64,000 bases of DNA from Serratia oryzae (GCF_001976145.1 NZ_MOXD01000001.1:124001-188000); one strand, 5' to 3'; shown: positions 26,656 to 35,505, counted from the stretch's first letter. Numbers and translations are program-made. Notes: generated from the letters alone by a model not told the origin.

Positions 26656-26985
26656 ATGAGCAGAGAAGATCCGCAGCTAAGAGTTCGAATCCCCGCGGGG
26701 CTAAAGGCCGATTTGGAGGAAAAAGCAAAGGAAAATATGCGGACTCTTACGGCAGAAATAGTTGATAGGCTTGAAACGACGTTAAATCAAGATGCTTTAG
26801 TTCAGGATAGTAACGGTTACAACGAATTTGTGTCTCTCTATGAGAATATGGCTGATGAGGCTACATACTGGAAAGAAAAGTATGAGCGTGAGTACGCATT
26901 AGATTATGCAGATGCAAACAAAGACGAGCTACGCTCCGCGGTAGAGCGGCTAAGGGAGGTTCTCAATCTTCCTCCAAAAAAGTGA
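26656..26985 (+). CDS. Arc-family ribbon-helix-helix repressor
   Basis: A 109-aa DNA-binding protein. Residues 4-45 form the Arc ribbon-helix-helix (DPQLRVRIPAGLKADLEEKA then RTLTAEIVDRLETTL); the rest is a charged helical tail with coiled-coil character (ENMADEATYWKEKYEREYA). Start ATG 26656 has AGGTGA 5 nt upstream. Divergent from the antirepressor unit across three palindromic operators: the layout of P22 mnt versus arc-ant. Confidence 0.88.
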   Translation: MSREDPQLRVRIPAGLKADLEEKAKENMRTLTAEIVDRLETTLNQDALVQDSNGYNEFVSLYENMADEATYWKEKYEREYALDYADANKDELRSAVERLREVLNLPPKK

Positions 26986-27130
26986 GGCCATCATCCTCTA
27001 GACTTTTCAATAGCCGCCGGGTGATCTCAGCTGTCAGTGTTCTGTCGTTTTCCCTGGCTGCTTTCTCCAGAGCGTCTTTTAAACCCTGCGGGATGCGTAC
27101 CCGTAGTTGTGGGTCATCACGTTTACTCAC
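26963..27130 (-). CDS. Second Arc-family repressor, 55 aa
   Basis: A GTG-started gene. It reads MSKRDDPQLRVRIPQG, then LKDALEKAARENDRTLTAEI, a complete ribbon-helix-helix very close to the Arc-like protein at 26656. GTG 27130 overlaps the stop of the VRR-NUC gene (GTGA), and GGAGGGG lies 5 nt upstream, so it is translationally coupled to it. Its 3' end overlaps the convergent larger Arc gene by 23 bp. It probably reads the same CCTCACSGTGAGG operators and would be made only when the leftward operon is on. Confidence 0.85.
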   Translation of the reverse strand: MSKRDDPQLRVRIPQGLKDALEKAARENDRTLTAEITRRLLKSLEDDGLTFLEED

Positions 27131-27396
27131 AATATCCCCTCCATATTTTTACTGTCGAGCACTACCACCGCAAAGCCCAAGGCCCGCAGCCGGTTGTGTT
27201 CGCGTAATTGATCTGGCCGTGGTGTTTCTCCTGGCGCTTTGCACTCAACGAAAACAGCACGACCACCGGGTAAAAGCACCAGACGATCGGGAACGCCACG
27301 GCGGCCGGGTGACGTGAATTTATACGCCGTGCCGCCCGCCGCTTTGACCTGTTTAACCAGATTGGCCTCGATCACTGATTCACGGATGTAGGCCAT
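27127..27396 (-). CDS. VRR-NUC domain endonuclease
   Basis: An 89-aa stand-alone VRR-NUC nuclease of the PD-(D/E)XK group. Motifs: the initial helix Glu (RESVIEANLVKQVKAAGG), GVPDRLVLLPGG and FVECKAPGE with the catalytic Asp, Glu and Lys. Such phage proteins cleave branched DNA, like Holliday junctions. It belongs to the SNF2-PolA replication module. Overlaps the MazG-like gene by 17 bp. Confidence 0.9.
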   Translation of the reverse strand: MAYIRESVIEANLVKQVKAAGGTAYKFTSPGRRGVPDRLVLLPGGRAVFVECKAPGETPRPDQLREHNRLRALGFAVVVLDSKNMEGIL

Positions 27397-27664
27397 TATC
27401 TGCCGCCGTTTCTCTATCTATCTGCTCTATAAGCTGTAGGGCTACGGCAGCCACCTGTACCGCCTCCATTCTGAATCCCGCCGAAGCTGGACCACCGAAC
27501 TCACGGTGTAGCGCCGCTTGAGCGAGTTCCCCGACTTCTTCCACCAAGATCGTTAGCCACAAAAAAGGGTGCTGATTTCGGTCAGCACCCCACTTATGAT
27601 CTTGGGCGTCCATTTCAGCGACAACGCTCGTTATCGCAGTGGTGTTACTATGTGGTGAGTGCAT
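27380..27664 (-). CDS. MazG-like nucleotide pyrophosphohydrolase fold protein
   Basis: A 94-aa protein with the MazG EExxE motif (ILVEEVGELAQAALH) and a downstream helix with possible Glu/Asp ligands (FRMEAVQVAAVALQLIEQID). Phage MazG-like enzymes hydrolyse NTPs or alarmones. One MazG domain only, shorter than host MazG. Overlaps the ANR gene by 17 bp; AGGGG before ATG 27664. Confidence 0.75.
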   Translation of the reverse strand: MHSPHSNTTAITSVVAEMDAQDHKWGADRNQHPFLWLTILVEEVGELAQAALHREFGGPASAGFRMEAVQVAAVALQLIEQIDRETAADNGLHP

Positions 27665-27878
27665 GGCTTACCCCTTCTTTAAACTTTTCCCGCGCTATTT
27701 GGGCGATACAAAAGTCGGAGCGGTTTTCGCTCCACGCTTGGTTTTTGGTGTTGCGTGATAAGCGGCAGGCTTTTACCCACACCTTTGCAGCACGGCGGTA
27801 ATCGCCTTCGCGCTCGATTTGGGCAGCCTCACGCGCAACCCGGAAATATAACGGGCTGTCATGGTTTTCAAATGCCAT
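27648..27878 (-). CDS. ANR/PerC-like small regulator
   Basis: A 76-aa protein with the ANR (AraC negative regulator) family signature: EAAQIEREGDYRRAAKVWVK followed by SRNTKNQAWSENRSDFC. ANR proteins such as Aar of enteroaggregative E. coli bind and inhibit AraC/XylS activators, and relatives are frequent in phages. Whether this one controls phage or host genes is unknown. Middle of the leftward operon. Confidence 0.75.
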   Translation of the reverse strand: MAFENHDSPLYFRVAREAAQIEREGDYRRAAKVWVKACRLSRNTKNQAWSENRSDFCIAQIAREKFKEGVSHALTT

Positions 27879-27892
27879 ATGTGTTTACCTCA

Positions 27893-28156
27893 TTAAACGC
27901 AGGTGCAGCGCCCGATCAAGGCCAGGCTAATTGGTGATGGGTCGTCGGGGTGAGTTATCAAATCGGCACGATATAGCTTTCCCCTGTACAGGACGTCGCA
28001 TTCTCCACCCGCCCATGTACGATAGAGTTTGCCAGTTACGACACGGTGCCGAGTGGTGCGCCCGTTGCTGGTTGAGATTGAAAAGTCGCATTTGTCGCCA
28101 AGTGTTACCGGTTTAGGCGCGCCAGTGTATTTATTACAGGTTTTACACCTTTTCAT
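27893..28156 (-). CDS. Cys-rich small phage protein
   Basis: An 87-aa protein with an N-terminal Cys pair (MKRCKTCNKYTG), a lone Cys (DKCDFSI), one in GECDVLY and a C-terminal RCTCV, suggesting a zinc-binding fold. Basic overall. AAGGA precedes ATG 28156, 5 bp after the polymerase stop. Function not recognised. Confidence 0.65.
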   Translation of the reverse strand: MKRCKTCNKYTGAPKPVTLGDKCDFSISTSNGRTTRHRVVTGKLYRTWAGGECDVLYRGKLYRADLITHPDDPSPISLALIGRCTCV

Positions 28157-28161
28157 TTAAA

Positions 28162-30258
28162 TTAATCCTTTCTGTAATGGTAAGCCTCAAATCCGCCAGC
28201 GCTTAACGGCAGGTCTAAGGCCCATTTGGGGTTAGTTGCGAGTAGGGCGCTTAACGCATCGTGTGAATAGTCGTCGGTGTCTGGTGCTTCGGTGATCACT
28301 TCATCGTGAACCGTCAGAACGATGTCATAACCTGCGGCCTCAATGCATGGCATGTTACCGGCAAGGACATCACGGGCGGCGGCTTGTGTGACGTTCTCCA
28401 CCAGTTTCCCGCCGTAAGTTTTCAAGCGCTGCCATTTACGTGAATACGGGTTGGTACCCATGTAACTTAAGTTGCTGCCCTCAATCCCTATACCGGGGTA
28501 ACAGACGGCACGGCCAGAAGGCAAGGCGATACGCAGCCAACTACCATCACGACGCACCTTAAGCCGCTGGCATTGTAGGGTTACCTTTGGCGACGCTATC
28601 GCCCGGCGCACGGTGTCTTCCAAGTCATACCAGAACGGCACGGTAGCAACGTGAGCGTTGCGCCACATGCGCTTAAGCGAATCGCAGGTAATGAAAACCC
28701 TTTCGCTTAGGCCGTAGGTTTTCTTCTGCTGGACAGAAGCACGCCACCAACTTTGCGCCTCACGCTGGATAGATAGCGGAATGTTCGGTAGGGCGGCGTC
28801 GGCCAGCTTGTCAAGGTCGAGGCCATATGTCAGGGCGAAGGTGACGAACGCCGCCACCCCGCCGCCGTAGCCGAGGCCCAATTCCATCACCTTACCGATT
28901 TGCCGCTGGTCTTTTGTCACCTCATCTGGCGACATGTTGAAGGCGCGGGCGTAGGCCAACTTGTAGAGATCGGCCCCAGTACCGGCGTCGAAATCGCGGA
29001 ACGCCTGCAGCTTCCATTCTTCCCCCGCCAGCCAGGCCAACACGCGCCCCTCGATGTTTGATAGGTCAGACACAACCAGCTTTTTACCCTTGGGTGCCAT
29101 GATGCAACCGCGCAACGACGAGCTGACAACCTCCATTACGTTGGGGTAGAGTAAATCCGCACATCCGTTTTTGATGGCCTCGATTCCCCTGTCTATTTGT
29201 TCCTGTTGGTCCGGTTCGCCTTGAGCGAACGTTGGGCGCGGGAGGTTTTGAGGCTGGAAGAGGCGACCGGCCCAGCGGCCTGTACGTGACGCGCCGCAAA
29301 ACTGCAACGTGCCGCGCAACCGGCCATCACTGCTTACCCCTTTGAGCAGTGTTTTGTACTTGCTGGTGCTGGTGGTACTGGACTGCAAACGGATCGCCAG
29401 CAGTTCTCGCAGTGCGCCAGGTAAATCAGGGTCGGCTATGCGGCGTTCAAGCGTGCTCTTTTGCATATCGGGTAAATCGACGCCGAACGCGCTGGCGATA
29501 TGCCGTAGCATAGCGTCGCGCTGGGTTGCCGCCTGCACTCCATCGTTTGTCATGTCCTGCGTGCGCTTTGCCAGAATGGCTTGTTCTGCGTCAACGGTGC
29601 GTAATGCAGCCTCTGCGAGTTCAATGTCCATACACACGCCGCGATCGTTGATATGCTGGTCAAAGTGCCACAACGCGAGTTCACTGCCTTGGTAGTTCCA
29701 GCTCGGTAGTTTTTTGTCTACCGCCCGCATTGCTTCAATATCAAGACCGGCGTAAGCCACGAAACGCTGCCACTCTTCCGGGTGCGTTTTGCGGGTTGCC
29801 CGACGCAGTTTGTTGCCTTTGGGACGAGGTTTGCAAAAAAGCTGGATCAGCGCTTTGCCCTCCTTATCTTTTGCTTTGTCCTGCGAGATACTGAGCACTT
29901 CACATAGCGCCCCTAACGCACCTGGCAGACCGTGAGCCAGTGCTTTCACCATTGTATCGCGCCAGCGCTCAACACCGCCCGCAACTACGCCGGGTAGGTG
30001 GCGCTGTAGAGAGTGACGTAGCATAGTGCGGTCAAAATGGCTGTTGTGGGCGTAGATCAGGACATCTTCATCGCCCAACGCGGTAAGCAGTTGCGGGGGG
30101 AGTATGTTGCTTTCGGTGAAGTCGTGAACGTTGATGGGGGCGTCATCAATAGCCCACGCAATCAGCATTATCTCGATACCCTCCGCGTAGGCGTGGGTAC
30201 CGTTTTTAATGGGTATTTCGCTGTAGGTTTCGAGGTCAAGCCAAAGTATATTAGGCAT
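28162..30258 (-). CDS. Family-A DNA polymerase with 3'-5' exonuclease
   Basis: A 698-aa phage replicative polymerase. The N-terminal DnaQ-like exonuclease has DLETYSE (Asp8, Glu10) and a later [12 protein letters not shown]; the polymerase has motif [20 protein letters not shown] (Asp), motif B-like [19 protein letters not shown] and motif [13 protein letters not shown]. No 5' nuclease domain. This is the bacteriophage T7/SPO2-type PolA used in DUF2800/DUF2815/VRR-NUC/SNF2 modules. Its start is only 27 bp from the divergent gene at 30286. Confidence 0.95.
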   Translation of the reverse strand: MPNILWLDLETYSEIPIKNGTHAYAEGIEIMLIAWAIDDAPINVHDFTESNILPPQLLTALGDEDVLIYAHNSHFDRTMLRHSLQRHLPGVVAGGVERWRDTMVKALAHGLPGALGALCEVLSISQDKAKDKEGKALIQLFCKPRPKGNKLRRATRKTHPEEWQRFVAYAGLDIEAMRAVDKKLPSWNYQGSELALWHFDQHINDRGVCMDIELAEAALRTVDAEQAILAKRTQDMTNDGVQAATQRDAMLRHIASAFGVDLPDMQKSTLERRIADPDLPGALRELLAIRLQSSTTSTSKYKTLLKGVSSDGRLRGTLQFCGASRTGRWAGRLFQPQNLPRPTFAQGEPDQQEQIDRGIEAIKNGCADLLYPNVMEVVSSSLRGCIMAPKGKKLVVSDLSNIEGRVLAWLAGEEWKLQAFRDFDAGTGADLYKLAYARAFNMSPDEVTKDQRQIGKVMELGLGYGGGVAAFVTFALTYGLDLDKLADAALPNIPLSIQREAQSWWRASVQQKKTYGLSERVFITCDSLKRMWRNAHVATVPFWYDLEDTVRRAIASPKVTLQCQRLKVRRDGSWLRIALPSGRAVCYPGIGIEGSNLSYMGTNPYSRKWQRLKTYGGKLVENVTQAAARDVLAGNMPCIEAAGYDIVLTVHDEVITEAPDTDDYSHDALSALLATNPKWALDLPLSAGGFEAYHYRKD

Positions 30259-30285
30259 GTTATTTACCGTTTTAAAGGATGAAGA

Positions 30286-30918
30286 ATGTACGAGGAATTA
30301 TTAATAAAGGATGAGCTATGGAAAACCCTAGGCGCTATACTTCCGATTGTTGCGGCAATTTGGAAGGCGCTTCAATCAATTTTCCAATTTTTTAAAACCA
30401 GCAAAATAACACAACTAAATAATTATTATAAAGACTACGGTGAGCATCTATCGGATCATCAAAAACTATATATCTCAAGAGAATTACGTAAGAGAGTAAT
30501 GAAACAGCTTACTGGCTTTAATAACTCAAGAGCTAGGCAACATCTTATCTTTATAATGGGTAGGCTAGATTTGAAATTACCTCAGTGGCGAATTAACCAC
30601 TTATTGAGTTTTTTAAAATTCAATGGTGTTAGGTTTTATTTTGAAATTAATAGGCAATATAAACGCAGAGCTTTTTTAGCTCGGCTTACCTCGATTATTT
30701 ATTTGGTTTATACAGCATTCTTGGTGTGGGCCTACTTTAAGTATGATGGGTTGGAAGTTAGTTTGATAGAGGCCGTTATCCTTGCACTGGCATGTGTGTT
30801 TTTTTCTATATTCTTAATGATTATCTACCCAACAAGAAAAAAAATAATGGCTATTAACGGACGTTTACTTACGCTTGATTGTTCAGACTACCGAAATAAG
30901 GATCCGCAGCAACCTTAG
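30286..30918 (+). CDS. AT-rich protein with C-terminal membrane hairpin (moron)
   Basis: A 210-aa protein: an N-terminal hydrophobic segment ([20 protein letters not shown]), a basic soluble middle (~45-125) and two C-terminal membrane helices ([18 protein letters not shown] and [20 protein letters not shown]). AGGATGAAG precedes ATG 30286. It is much richer in A/T than the neighbours and runs against the operon between polA and DUF2815, so it is an independently expressed moron, perhaps for exclusion or defence. Not recognised. Confidence 0.7.
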   Translation: MYEELLIKDELWKTLGAILPIVAAIWKALQSIFQFFKTSKITQLNNYYKDYGEHLSDHQKLYISRELRKRVMKQLTGFNNSRARQHLIFIMGRLDLKLPQWRINHLLSFLKFNGVRFYFEINRQYKRRAFLARLTSIIYLVYTAFLVWAYFKYDGLEVSLIEAVILALACVFFSIFLMIIYPTRKKIMAINGRLLTLDCSDYRNKDPQQP

Positions 30919-30970
30919 TATGGCGTTTTTTTTGTAGGAAAAGCACCCGGCGCGGGCCGGGTGGGAAGAG

Positions 30971-31516
30971 TTAGATCAATTCGGCGTCCGCGCCGTCGCT
31001 CACTTCGTCAAACTCGTCAACGCTGGCGATACCGCCACCGGCAAAGGCGTCGCCATCTTTGAAGAACTGGACGCCGCCGAGCGAAGCGCTGATCCCTTTG
31101 CCCTTGTTCTCGTAGGCGAAAATGGTGATCGTTGCGTTGACGTAGCAACCGGAGTAAGGGCGGCCATCTGCAGCGGTCAGCGGGGAGCGGTCGCGGTCAA
31201 TGACAAGGGGGCGGGCCTTGTTGCTGGCGCGAATGTACATGCAACCCTCATAGCCATCGTATTCCGGTTTCTCAGCACCATCGCGGTAACCAAATTTCTG
31301 GTTATTGCCGCGGATAGAGGCGAGGATTGATTCGGCTTTCGCGCCCCACTTAGCTTTAGCCACCGAGAGGATCGCCGCTTCAATCTCTTTGTTGGCGGGG
31401 TGGTTCTTGGGGATTAAGAAGGTTGCGGAGAATTTGAAATCACCTTCACCGTCAAACTGCTTTGCTTCGAACAGCTCAGGGAAGGCCAAACGGACGTTAG
31501 CTAATTTAATTTTCAT
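30971..31516 (-). CDS. DUF2815 protein (single-stranded DNA-binding type)
   Basis: A 181-aa protein matching DUF2815: KIKLANVRLAFPELFEAKQF at the N terminus, ATFLIPKNHPA, YSGCYVNATITIFAYENKGK and an acidic C-terminal tail (DEFDEVSDGADAELI). The OB-like fold and acidic tail point to a phage ssDNA-binding protein like T7 gp2.5. AAGG lies before ATG 31516. Pairs with DUF2800 immediately upstream. Confidence 0.88.
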   Translation of the reverse strand: MKIKLANVRLAFPELFEAKQFDGEGDFKFSATFLIPKNHPANKEIEAAILSVAKAKWGAKAESILASIRGNNQKFGYRDGAEKPEYDGYEGCMYIRASNKARPLVIDRDRSPLTAADGRPYSGCYVNATITIFAYENKGKGISASLGGVQFFKDGDAFAGGGIASVDEFDEVSDGADAELI

Positions 31517-31527
31517 GGGGCATTTCC

Positions 31528-32847
31528 TTAGATAAGAGACTCTGCATCCGCGTCGATAGCGTCTACATCTTCAAAATCGTTTACAGGGTTGATAGTGATT
31601 GCCGGGCGCGGATCGCTTTCCGGCGCTACGGTGTTTTTGCCATCCGGGCGGGTGATTATTTTCTCTAGCTTTGCCCACTGGCGCGGGTTTGCTTTCTTCA
31701 ACAGCTTTTCAGCAGGGGCGGGGCCTATCAGTTTGAACGAGTAGCACTGTTCTTTCTTAAGGCGGAACGACTTAAACAAGGCTTCGGCTTCTTCCTCACT
31801 GCTCCATGCCCGGTTGCCTTGCTTGCCTTCGACCAGCTTGTATCCCGGTACGCGGTGACCGGCGTTCAACTCGGCATCTACTCGGGCGCGTAAGGCTTTG
31901 CAAAAGCCCTCGATAGCGTCGGCCTGTCCGTAAAGGTCTGCCAGTTGCTCGGGGGTGAGTACGTTAATACGCTGCGGGGAATCATCCAACTGGGGGGCCA
32001 GCGGCTGCGTGAGGTCAACAAAATCACCCGCAACAGTATCAAGGTGTTTCTGCGCCTGAGCAGCACACCGACCGCCAGCCGCCTTACACCAGCGACATTG
32101 TTTCTCGCCAGGTGTAAACACGTCTGCCGGTAATGTTTCGACGCCTTCACACTCTGCAATTGCGGCAGTGGTGATGGCGGCGGCGGCGGCCTCTTTGGCG
32201 CGTTCGCCAAACGCTCGCAGATCCTCAACGCTGATAACCCACTCAGAGCAATGGTTAAGCCGTGGCTGGTGAATGAACAAACGCACGCGAACGAAGTCAT
32301 ACAAGAGGCTGAACTGATCGAGGGCGCCCAGGGCATAGAGCTGTAGCTGTTCGTTTTTCTCTGCGTCCACTTTGACGCCGCGGCCAAATTTCAAATCGTG
32401 GATCTGCAGTTCGGTACCGGCAAAGATAACGGCGTCGGCTGTACCGAATTGCTCCGGTACCCCTATCACATCCGAGAAATCGACACGTTGCTCGACCAGC
32501 AATGTGTTACCTTCCGCCAGATTCCACACCGTATCGACATAGATCTGAACGTTTTCCGCCATCTCTTCTGTGACTTGCGGCCCCGCGTCTGCGCATTCAC
32601 CTCCGCCCGCCAGCGGGTAGGTACCAATGTAATCGGCGGCTTGCTGGCCGCCTTTCATCGGTTTACCCGCGAGTGTCGGATCCAGGCGATTACGCAGAAC
32701 ACATTCACCAATGGCGTGGGCGGCGGTGCCTTCGATAGCGAATTCAGAACCGCTATCCTCAATACCCGCCTCCAGCGCCAGGCTACCCGCACACCTTAGC
32801 CAACGGTGGGCGGAGGATGGTGATAATCGAGCATGTTGGTCTGGCAT
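31528..32847 (-). CDS. DUF2800 PD-(D/E)XK nuclease
   Basis: A 439-aa protein of the DUF2800 family. It starts with [19 protein letters not shown] (the Cas4/RecB-like first Cys region), has the nuclease core [20 protein letters not shown] (Asp, Lys) and a C-terminal zinc-type [15 protein letters not shown]. Probable role in phage recombination or processing of replication ends. Four bases separate it from the upstream gene (TAACCATG). Confidence 0.88.
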   Translation of the reverse strand: MPDQHARLSPSSAHRWLRCAGSLALEAGIEDSGSEFAIEGTAAHAIGECVLRNRLDPTLAGKPMKGGQQAADYIGTYPLAGGGECADAGPQVTEEMAENVQIYVDTVWNLAEGNTLLVEQRVDFSDVIGVPEQFGTADAVIFAGTELQIHDLKFGRGVKVDAEKNEQLQLYALGALDQFSLLYDFVRVRLFIHQPRLNHCSEWVISVEDLRAFGERAKEAAAAAITTAAIAECEGVETLPADVFTPGEKQCRWCKAAGGRCAAQAQKHLDTVAGDFVDLTQPLAPQLDDSPQRINVLTPEQLADLYGQADAIEGFCKALRARVDAELNAGHRVPGYKLVEGKQGNRAWSSEEEAEALFKSFRLKKEQCYSFKLIGPAPAEKLLKKANPRQWAKLEKIITRPDGKNTVAPESDPRPAITINPVNDFEDVDAIDADAESLI

Positions 32848-32849
32848 GG

Positions 32850-33713
32850 TTAACCCTCCAACGCTTTCTCAGCGGCTGCAATTACCGCCGGGAGGTCTTC
32901 GGGTTTAACCGCACCCAGGCGGGTCGCGCCGAAGTCGGCCAGGATCTTCACGGCTTCACTGCGGTAGCCGCCTTTGGCCAGCGTCAGGATCAGTTGTTCG
33001 GCCTCAGCAAAGAGCGCTTTAGGGTCAACATCCGGCGTTTCTGCTTTCTGCTTGGTGGTGCCTTTCGGCTTAACGGGTTTGATCTTGGCGCGGTCTTCTT
33101 TTGGTGTATCGAGCAACAGTTCGGCATAGGTGCGGCGTTCGGCGATACCCGGTAGCGCATTCCAATGTTCAAACATCTGTAGCGCGAGGTCGAATACCCC
33201 TTCACCGTGTAGCTTAGCGGCACGCGGAACGCCCTTGAGTGCCATCGTCAGCGCGTCGATCTGCGCGTCACGTTCTTTGCCGTCTTCGGTTTCCGTGATG
33301 GCAATCGCTTCGGTGATCATTTCCTCGTTAAAGGCACGACCTTTCTCACCAAACAGGTAGGCAAGCGCCACAGCAACTGGCAACGGTTGGCTTTCGAGCG
33401 TTACTGGCTTGAACGTGGCTTTACTTGCCTCTTCTTGTAGCTGCAGGTATTCCACCTTTGTTGTTTCTACCGCGCCGCGGTCAAGGATGAACTGTAGTTC
33501 TTCTACGGTGTCCGCAACCCCTTGAACTCCCTGCGCGATGTCTTTCCAGTAGAACGGCCCCTTACGGGGTTTGGTCGCCTCTCTGTCGGCGGTTGGGGTG
33601 TCCGCTTTGGGTTGGTGTGGTGTGTCGGCGGTGAAGGTCTTGCCACCGGCAAGCGCCGCGATCAACTGCCGCATTACTTCGGTGTTTTCTTTCAGTGCTA
33701 ATTCCAGACTCAT
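32850..33713 (-). CDS. Unrecognised 287-aa protein of the replication operon
   Basis: No family recognised with confidence. The N terminus is a short helix ([20 protein letters not shown]) followed by a Pro/Thr/Lys linker. The centre contains [19 protein letters not shown] and a predicted helical bundle, then a basic linker. The last 50 residues ([20 protein letters not shown]) look like the small helical domain found at the end of several phage recombination or DNA-binding proteins. Its position before DUF2800 suggests a role in replication or recombination. Confidence 0.65.
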   Translation of the reverse strand: MSLELALKENTEVMRQLIAALAGGKTFTADTPHQPKADTPTADREATKPRKGPFYWKDIAQGVQGVADTVEELQFILDRGAVETTKVEYLQLQEEASKATFKPVTLESQPLPVAVALAYLFGEKGRAFNEEMITEAIAITETEDGKERDAQIDALTMALKGVPRAAKLHGEGVFDLALQMFEHWNALPGIAERRTYAELLLDTPKEDRAKIKPVKPKGTTKQKAETPDVDPKALFAEAEQLILTLAKGGYRSEAVKILADFGATRLGAVKPEDLPAVIAAAEKALEG

Positions 33714-33715
33714 AT

Positions 33716-33850
33716 TTACCTCGCTACAAGGAGAATGAAAGTTGTCAATAAAAGCAGCGCTGCGGGAAAAAGCAGGCCACGGGTTTTTGGGGTGTGGAAA
33801 TCCGCACCGGTCAGTCGGTACCGGTGTTGTTGCTGTTTAAGGGAATTCAT
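33716..33850 (-). CDS. 44-aa membrane protein of the leftward operon
   Basis: ATG 33850 has GGAG 8 nt upstream. The protein has a basic N-terminal half (MNSLKQQQHRYRLTG) and one C-terminal membrane helix (GLLFPAALLLLTTFILLVA). It ends 3 bp before the start of the 287-aa gene. The good SD and tight junction support it. Function unknown. Confidence 0.6.
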   Translation of the reverse strand: MNSLKQQQHRYRLTGADFHTPKTRGLLFPAALLLLTTFILLVAR

Positions 33851-33914
33851 GTGAGTTACTCCTTTCCTATTGGGGAGTGCACCCGCCGCCGTTAGCTGGA
33901 TGCGCTTTCAGATA

Positions 33915-33940
33915 GAAAAAAGCCCCAGCGGAGTGGGGCA
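33915..33940 (-). terminator. Leftward terminator early in the PL operon
   Basis: Minus strand GCCCCA-CTCCGC-TGGGGC followed by six T. It lies between the first gene of the leftward operon and the replication genes, the position of lambda tL1, so transcription past it may need antitermination. Confidence 0.75.
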
Positions 33941-34058
33941 AGGGAGAACTGCATAGTTTTATTGTTATGGGTGTTAATCTGTCAGGCGCCCGCCATACCC
34001 CTACAGCGAGATTCTGTGGTAGCATTTTGTTACCCCTACAGTTTTGTGAGTGATAAAA

Positions 34059-34592
34059 ATGCCCGAATGGATTTCAGCATGGGTTGCCAAAATATTTGGC
34101 AGCGAGCCAGTGGTGAAGGTCATGTACGTATTAATCGTCTGGATCGGGTTAGTGCTTTTGTCACCGGAGAGCGCTACAAATGCGGTAGAGGATAAAGTCA
34201 AAATCCCCTATATAAGTTTGCTTATCATTTTCGCTATTGCCTTTGCCATAGTCGATGCTGCACAACGGGCGTTGACTGCGTGCCGTTCGTGTTTGGCAAA
34301 ACGCGCTGAAGCTGCGGAACAAAAAACTCAGGCGGAGAAAGAGCATAGTGCTCTTATGTCTATGATCGAAAAACTGGACGAAGCAGAAAAAGCGGTGCTT
34401 AAGCCCTTCGTTATGGAAGGTTGCAATACATTCTGGCTCGATCTTGACGATGTAGCTGTCACTAGCCTTTCTCAACAGCGGATACTCTGTTCTTCTCACC
34501 GTCGTCGTATTGTTGACCGAAAAACCCAAATAGCTTATCGCATTGACGATGAGTACCGTGACGTTGTCGATGAGTATTTCAAAGACTCATAG
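34059..34592 (+). CDS. SieB-like superinfection-exclusion protein
   Basis: A 177-aa protein with two N-terminal membrane helices (VVKVMYVLIVWIGLVLLS and ISLLIIFAIAFAIVDAA) and a cytoplasmic domain whose KLDEAEKAVLKPFVMEG, followed by CNTFWLDL, matches the superinfection exclusion B pattern. SieB in P22/lambda aborts infection by other phages. It runs opposite to the PL operon, whose transcript would be antisense to it. Start ATG 34059 chosen; GTG 34050 is possible. Confidence 0.7.
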   Translation: MPEWISAWVAKIFGSEPVVKVMYVLIVWIGLVLLSPESATNAVEDKVKIPYISLLIIFAIAFAIVDAAQRALTACRSCLAKRAEAAEQKTQAEKEHSALMSMIEKLDEAEKAVLKPFVMEGCNTFWLDLDDVAVTSLSQQRILCSSHRRRIVDRKTQIAYRIDDEYRDVVDEYFKDS

Positions 34593-34638
34593 TAAAAAGC
34601 TCGTTAAAATCCTACAGCCGAAATTAACAGTGGTTCTG

Positions 34639-35295
34639 TCACTTGAAAGCGGCGACTGAGTAGCACCCGTACTTCATGTCATTGGTTGACAGCGCTCCGC
34701 CATAGCTTTTGGCGCAATCGACGTTGATATGTGAAACATGGCAGCCGATATAAAAACGTCCATAGGACTCTGCGCGCTTGGTAGCGCCTGAAACGACCTT
34801 ACCTAAAACAGTCTTTTTCGCTGCTTCCTGGCGGGTGTTAATTACCAGCGCCTCAGTGTGCGCCATGCTAATCGCTGCATACCGATCTGCTGCTGTCAGA
34901 GTAGTGAATGCTTCTTGGGGCAACCAACCCGCACGGTTGTAGCAACAATTGAAAGAATCGTTAACTTCCAGCGCTTCTGCGTGAGCATCATCGGCATCCA
35001 GAACGCGAGTAAGTGCGGCATTAAATTCGCGAGTCTGCTGCTCAACGGTACGCGGGGCGTAAGGGTTAGGTTCACAGTAATCGTCCAGCAGCTCGGCGCA
35101 ACGTTCCAGGTCGGCGATGATTTGTGACTTGCGGGTGTAACCAGTGGTCGGGAAATCATATACACCGGTGAAGCCTGCTTGTTTAACACATTCATTCCAG
35201 TTGGTGATTATTGATGCAATAGTACGTTTTGAAGTGTTGGCTGCTTCGCTACGTGCGGTATTGGCTAAATCATTTGCATTTTGCTTGGTAGTCAT
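34639..35295 (-). CDS. Unrecognised first gene of the PL operon (218 aa)
   Basis: The start ATG 35295 (MTTKQNANDLANTARSEAAN) follows AGGGG; a GTG at 35361 is possible. The protein has a helical N-terminal half (TSKRTIASIITNWNECVKQA, KSQIIADLERCAELLDDYCE) and a Gly/Tyr/Cys-containing C terminus. No family recognised. Being the first gene behind PL, it is in the place of lambda N or other delayed-early regulators, but nothing in the sequence shows an Arg-rich RNA-binding motif. Confidence 0.65.
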   Translation of the reverse strand: MTTKQNANDLANTARSEAANTSKRTIASIITNWNECVKQAGFTGVYDFPTTGYTRKSQIIADLERCAELLDDYCEPNPYAPRTVEQQTREFNAALTRVLDADDAHAEALEVNDSFNCCYNRAGWLPQEAFTTLTAADRYAAISMAHTEALVINTRQEAAKKTVLGKVVSGATKRAESYGRFYIGCHVSHINVDCAKSYGGALSTNDMKYGCYSVAAFK

Positions 35296-35478
35296 AGCGT
35301 TACCCCTTTTTAGTGGTCTTGCCAAAGCCCTCGCGTGTTGCAAGGGCAGCGGTAAGTTCACTGCGTTATCTGTTACATGATCTTTTCCTCTTGGTTGAGA
35401 AAGAGCGGGTCCAGTCGGTCACCCTCGGAGGATGGCTGTTCGGTGATTGCATCGCTCACCAAGGGGCGTCTACCAATT

Positions 35479-35498
35479 TTGAATTTTCATAAATTCAA
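35479..35498. promoter_or_regulatory. Left operator (OL) site 1
   Basis: TTGAATTT-TCAT-AAATTCAA, 8-bp perfect arms, just downstream of the -10 of PL. Confidence 0.75.
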
Positions 35499-35505
35499 TA
35501 ATGGA

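Noticed and set aside
26982..27317. Plus-strand 111-codon frame
   Set aside because: It is the complement of the second Arc gene and VRR-NUC, both of which have clear families.
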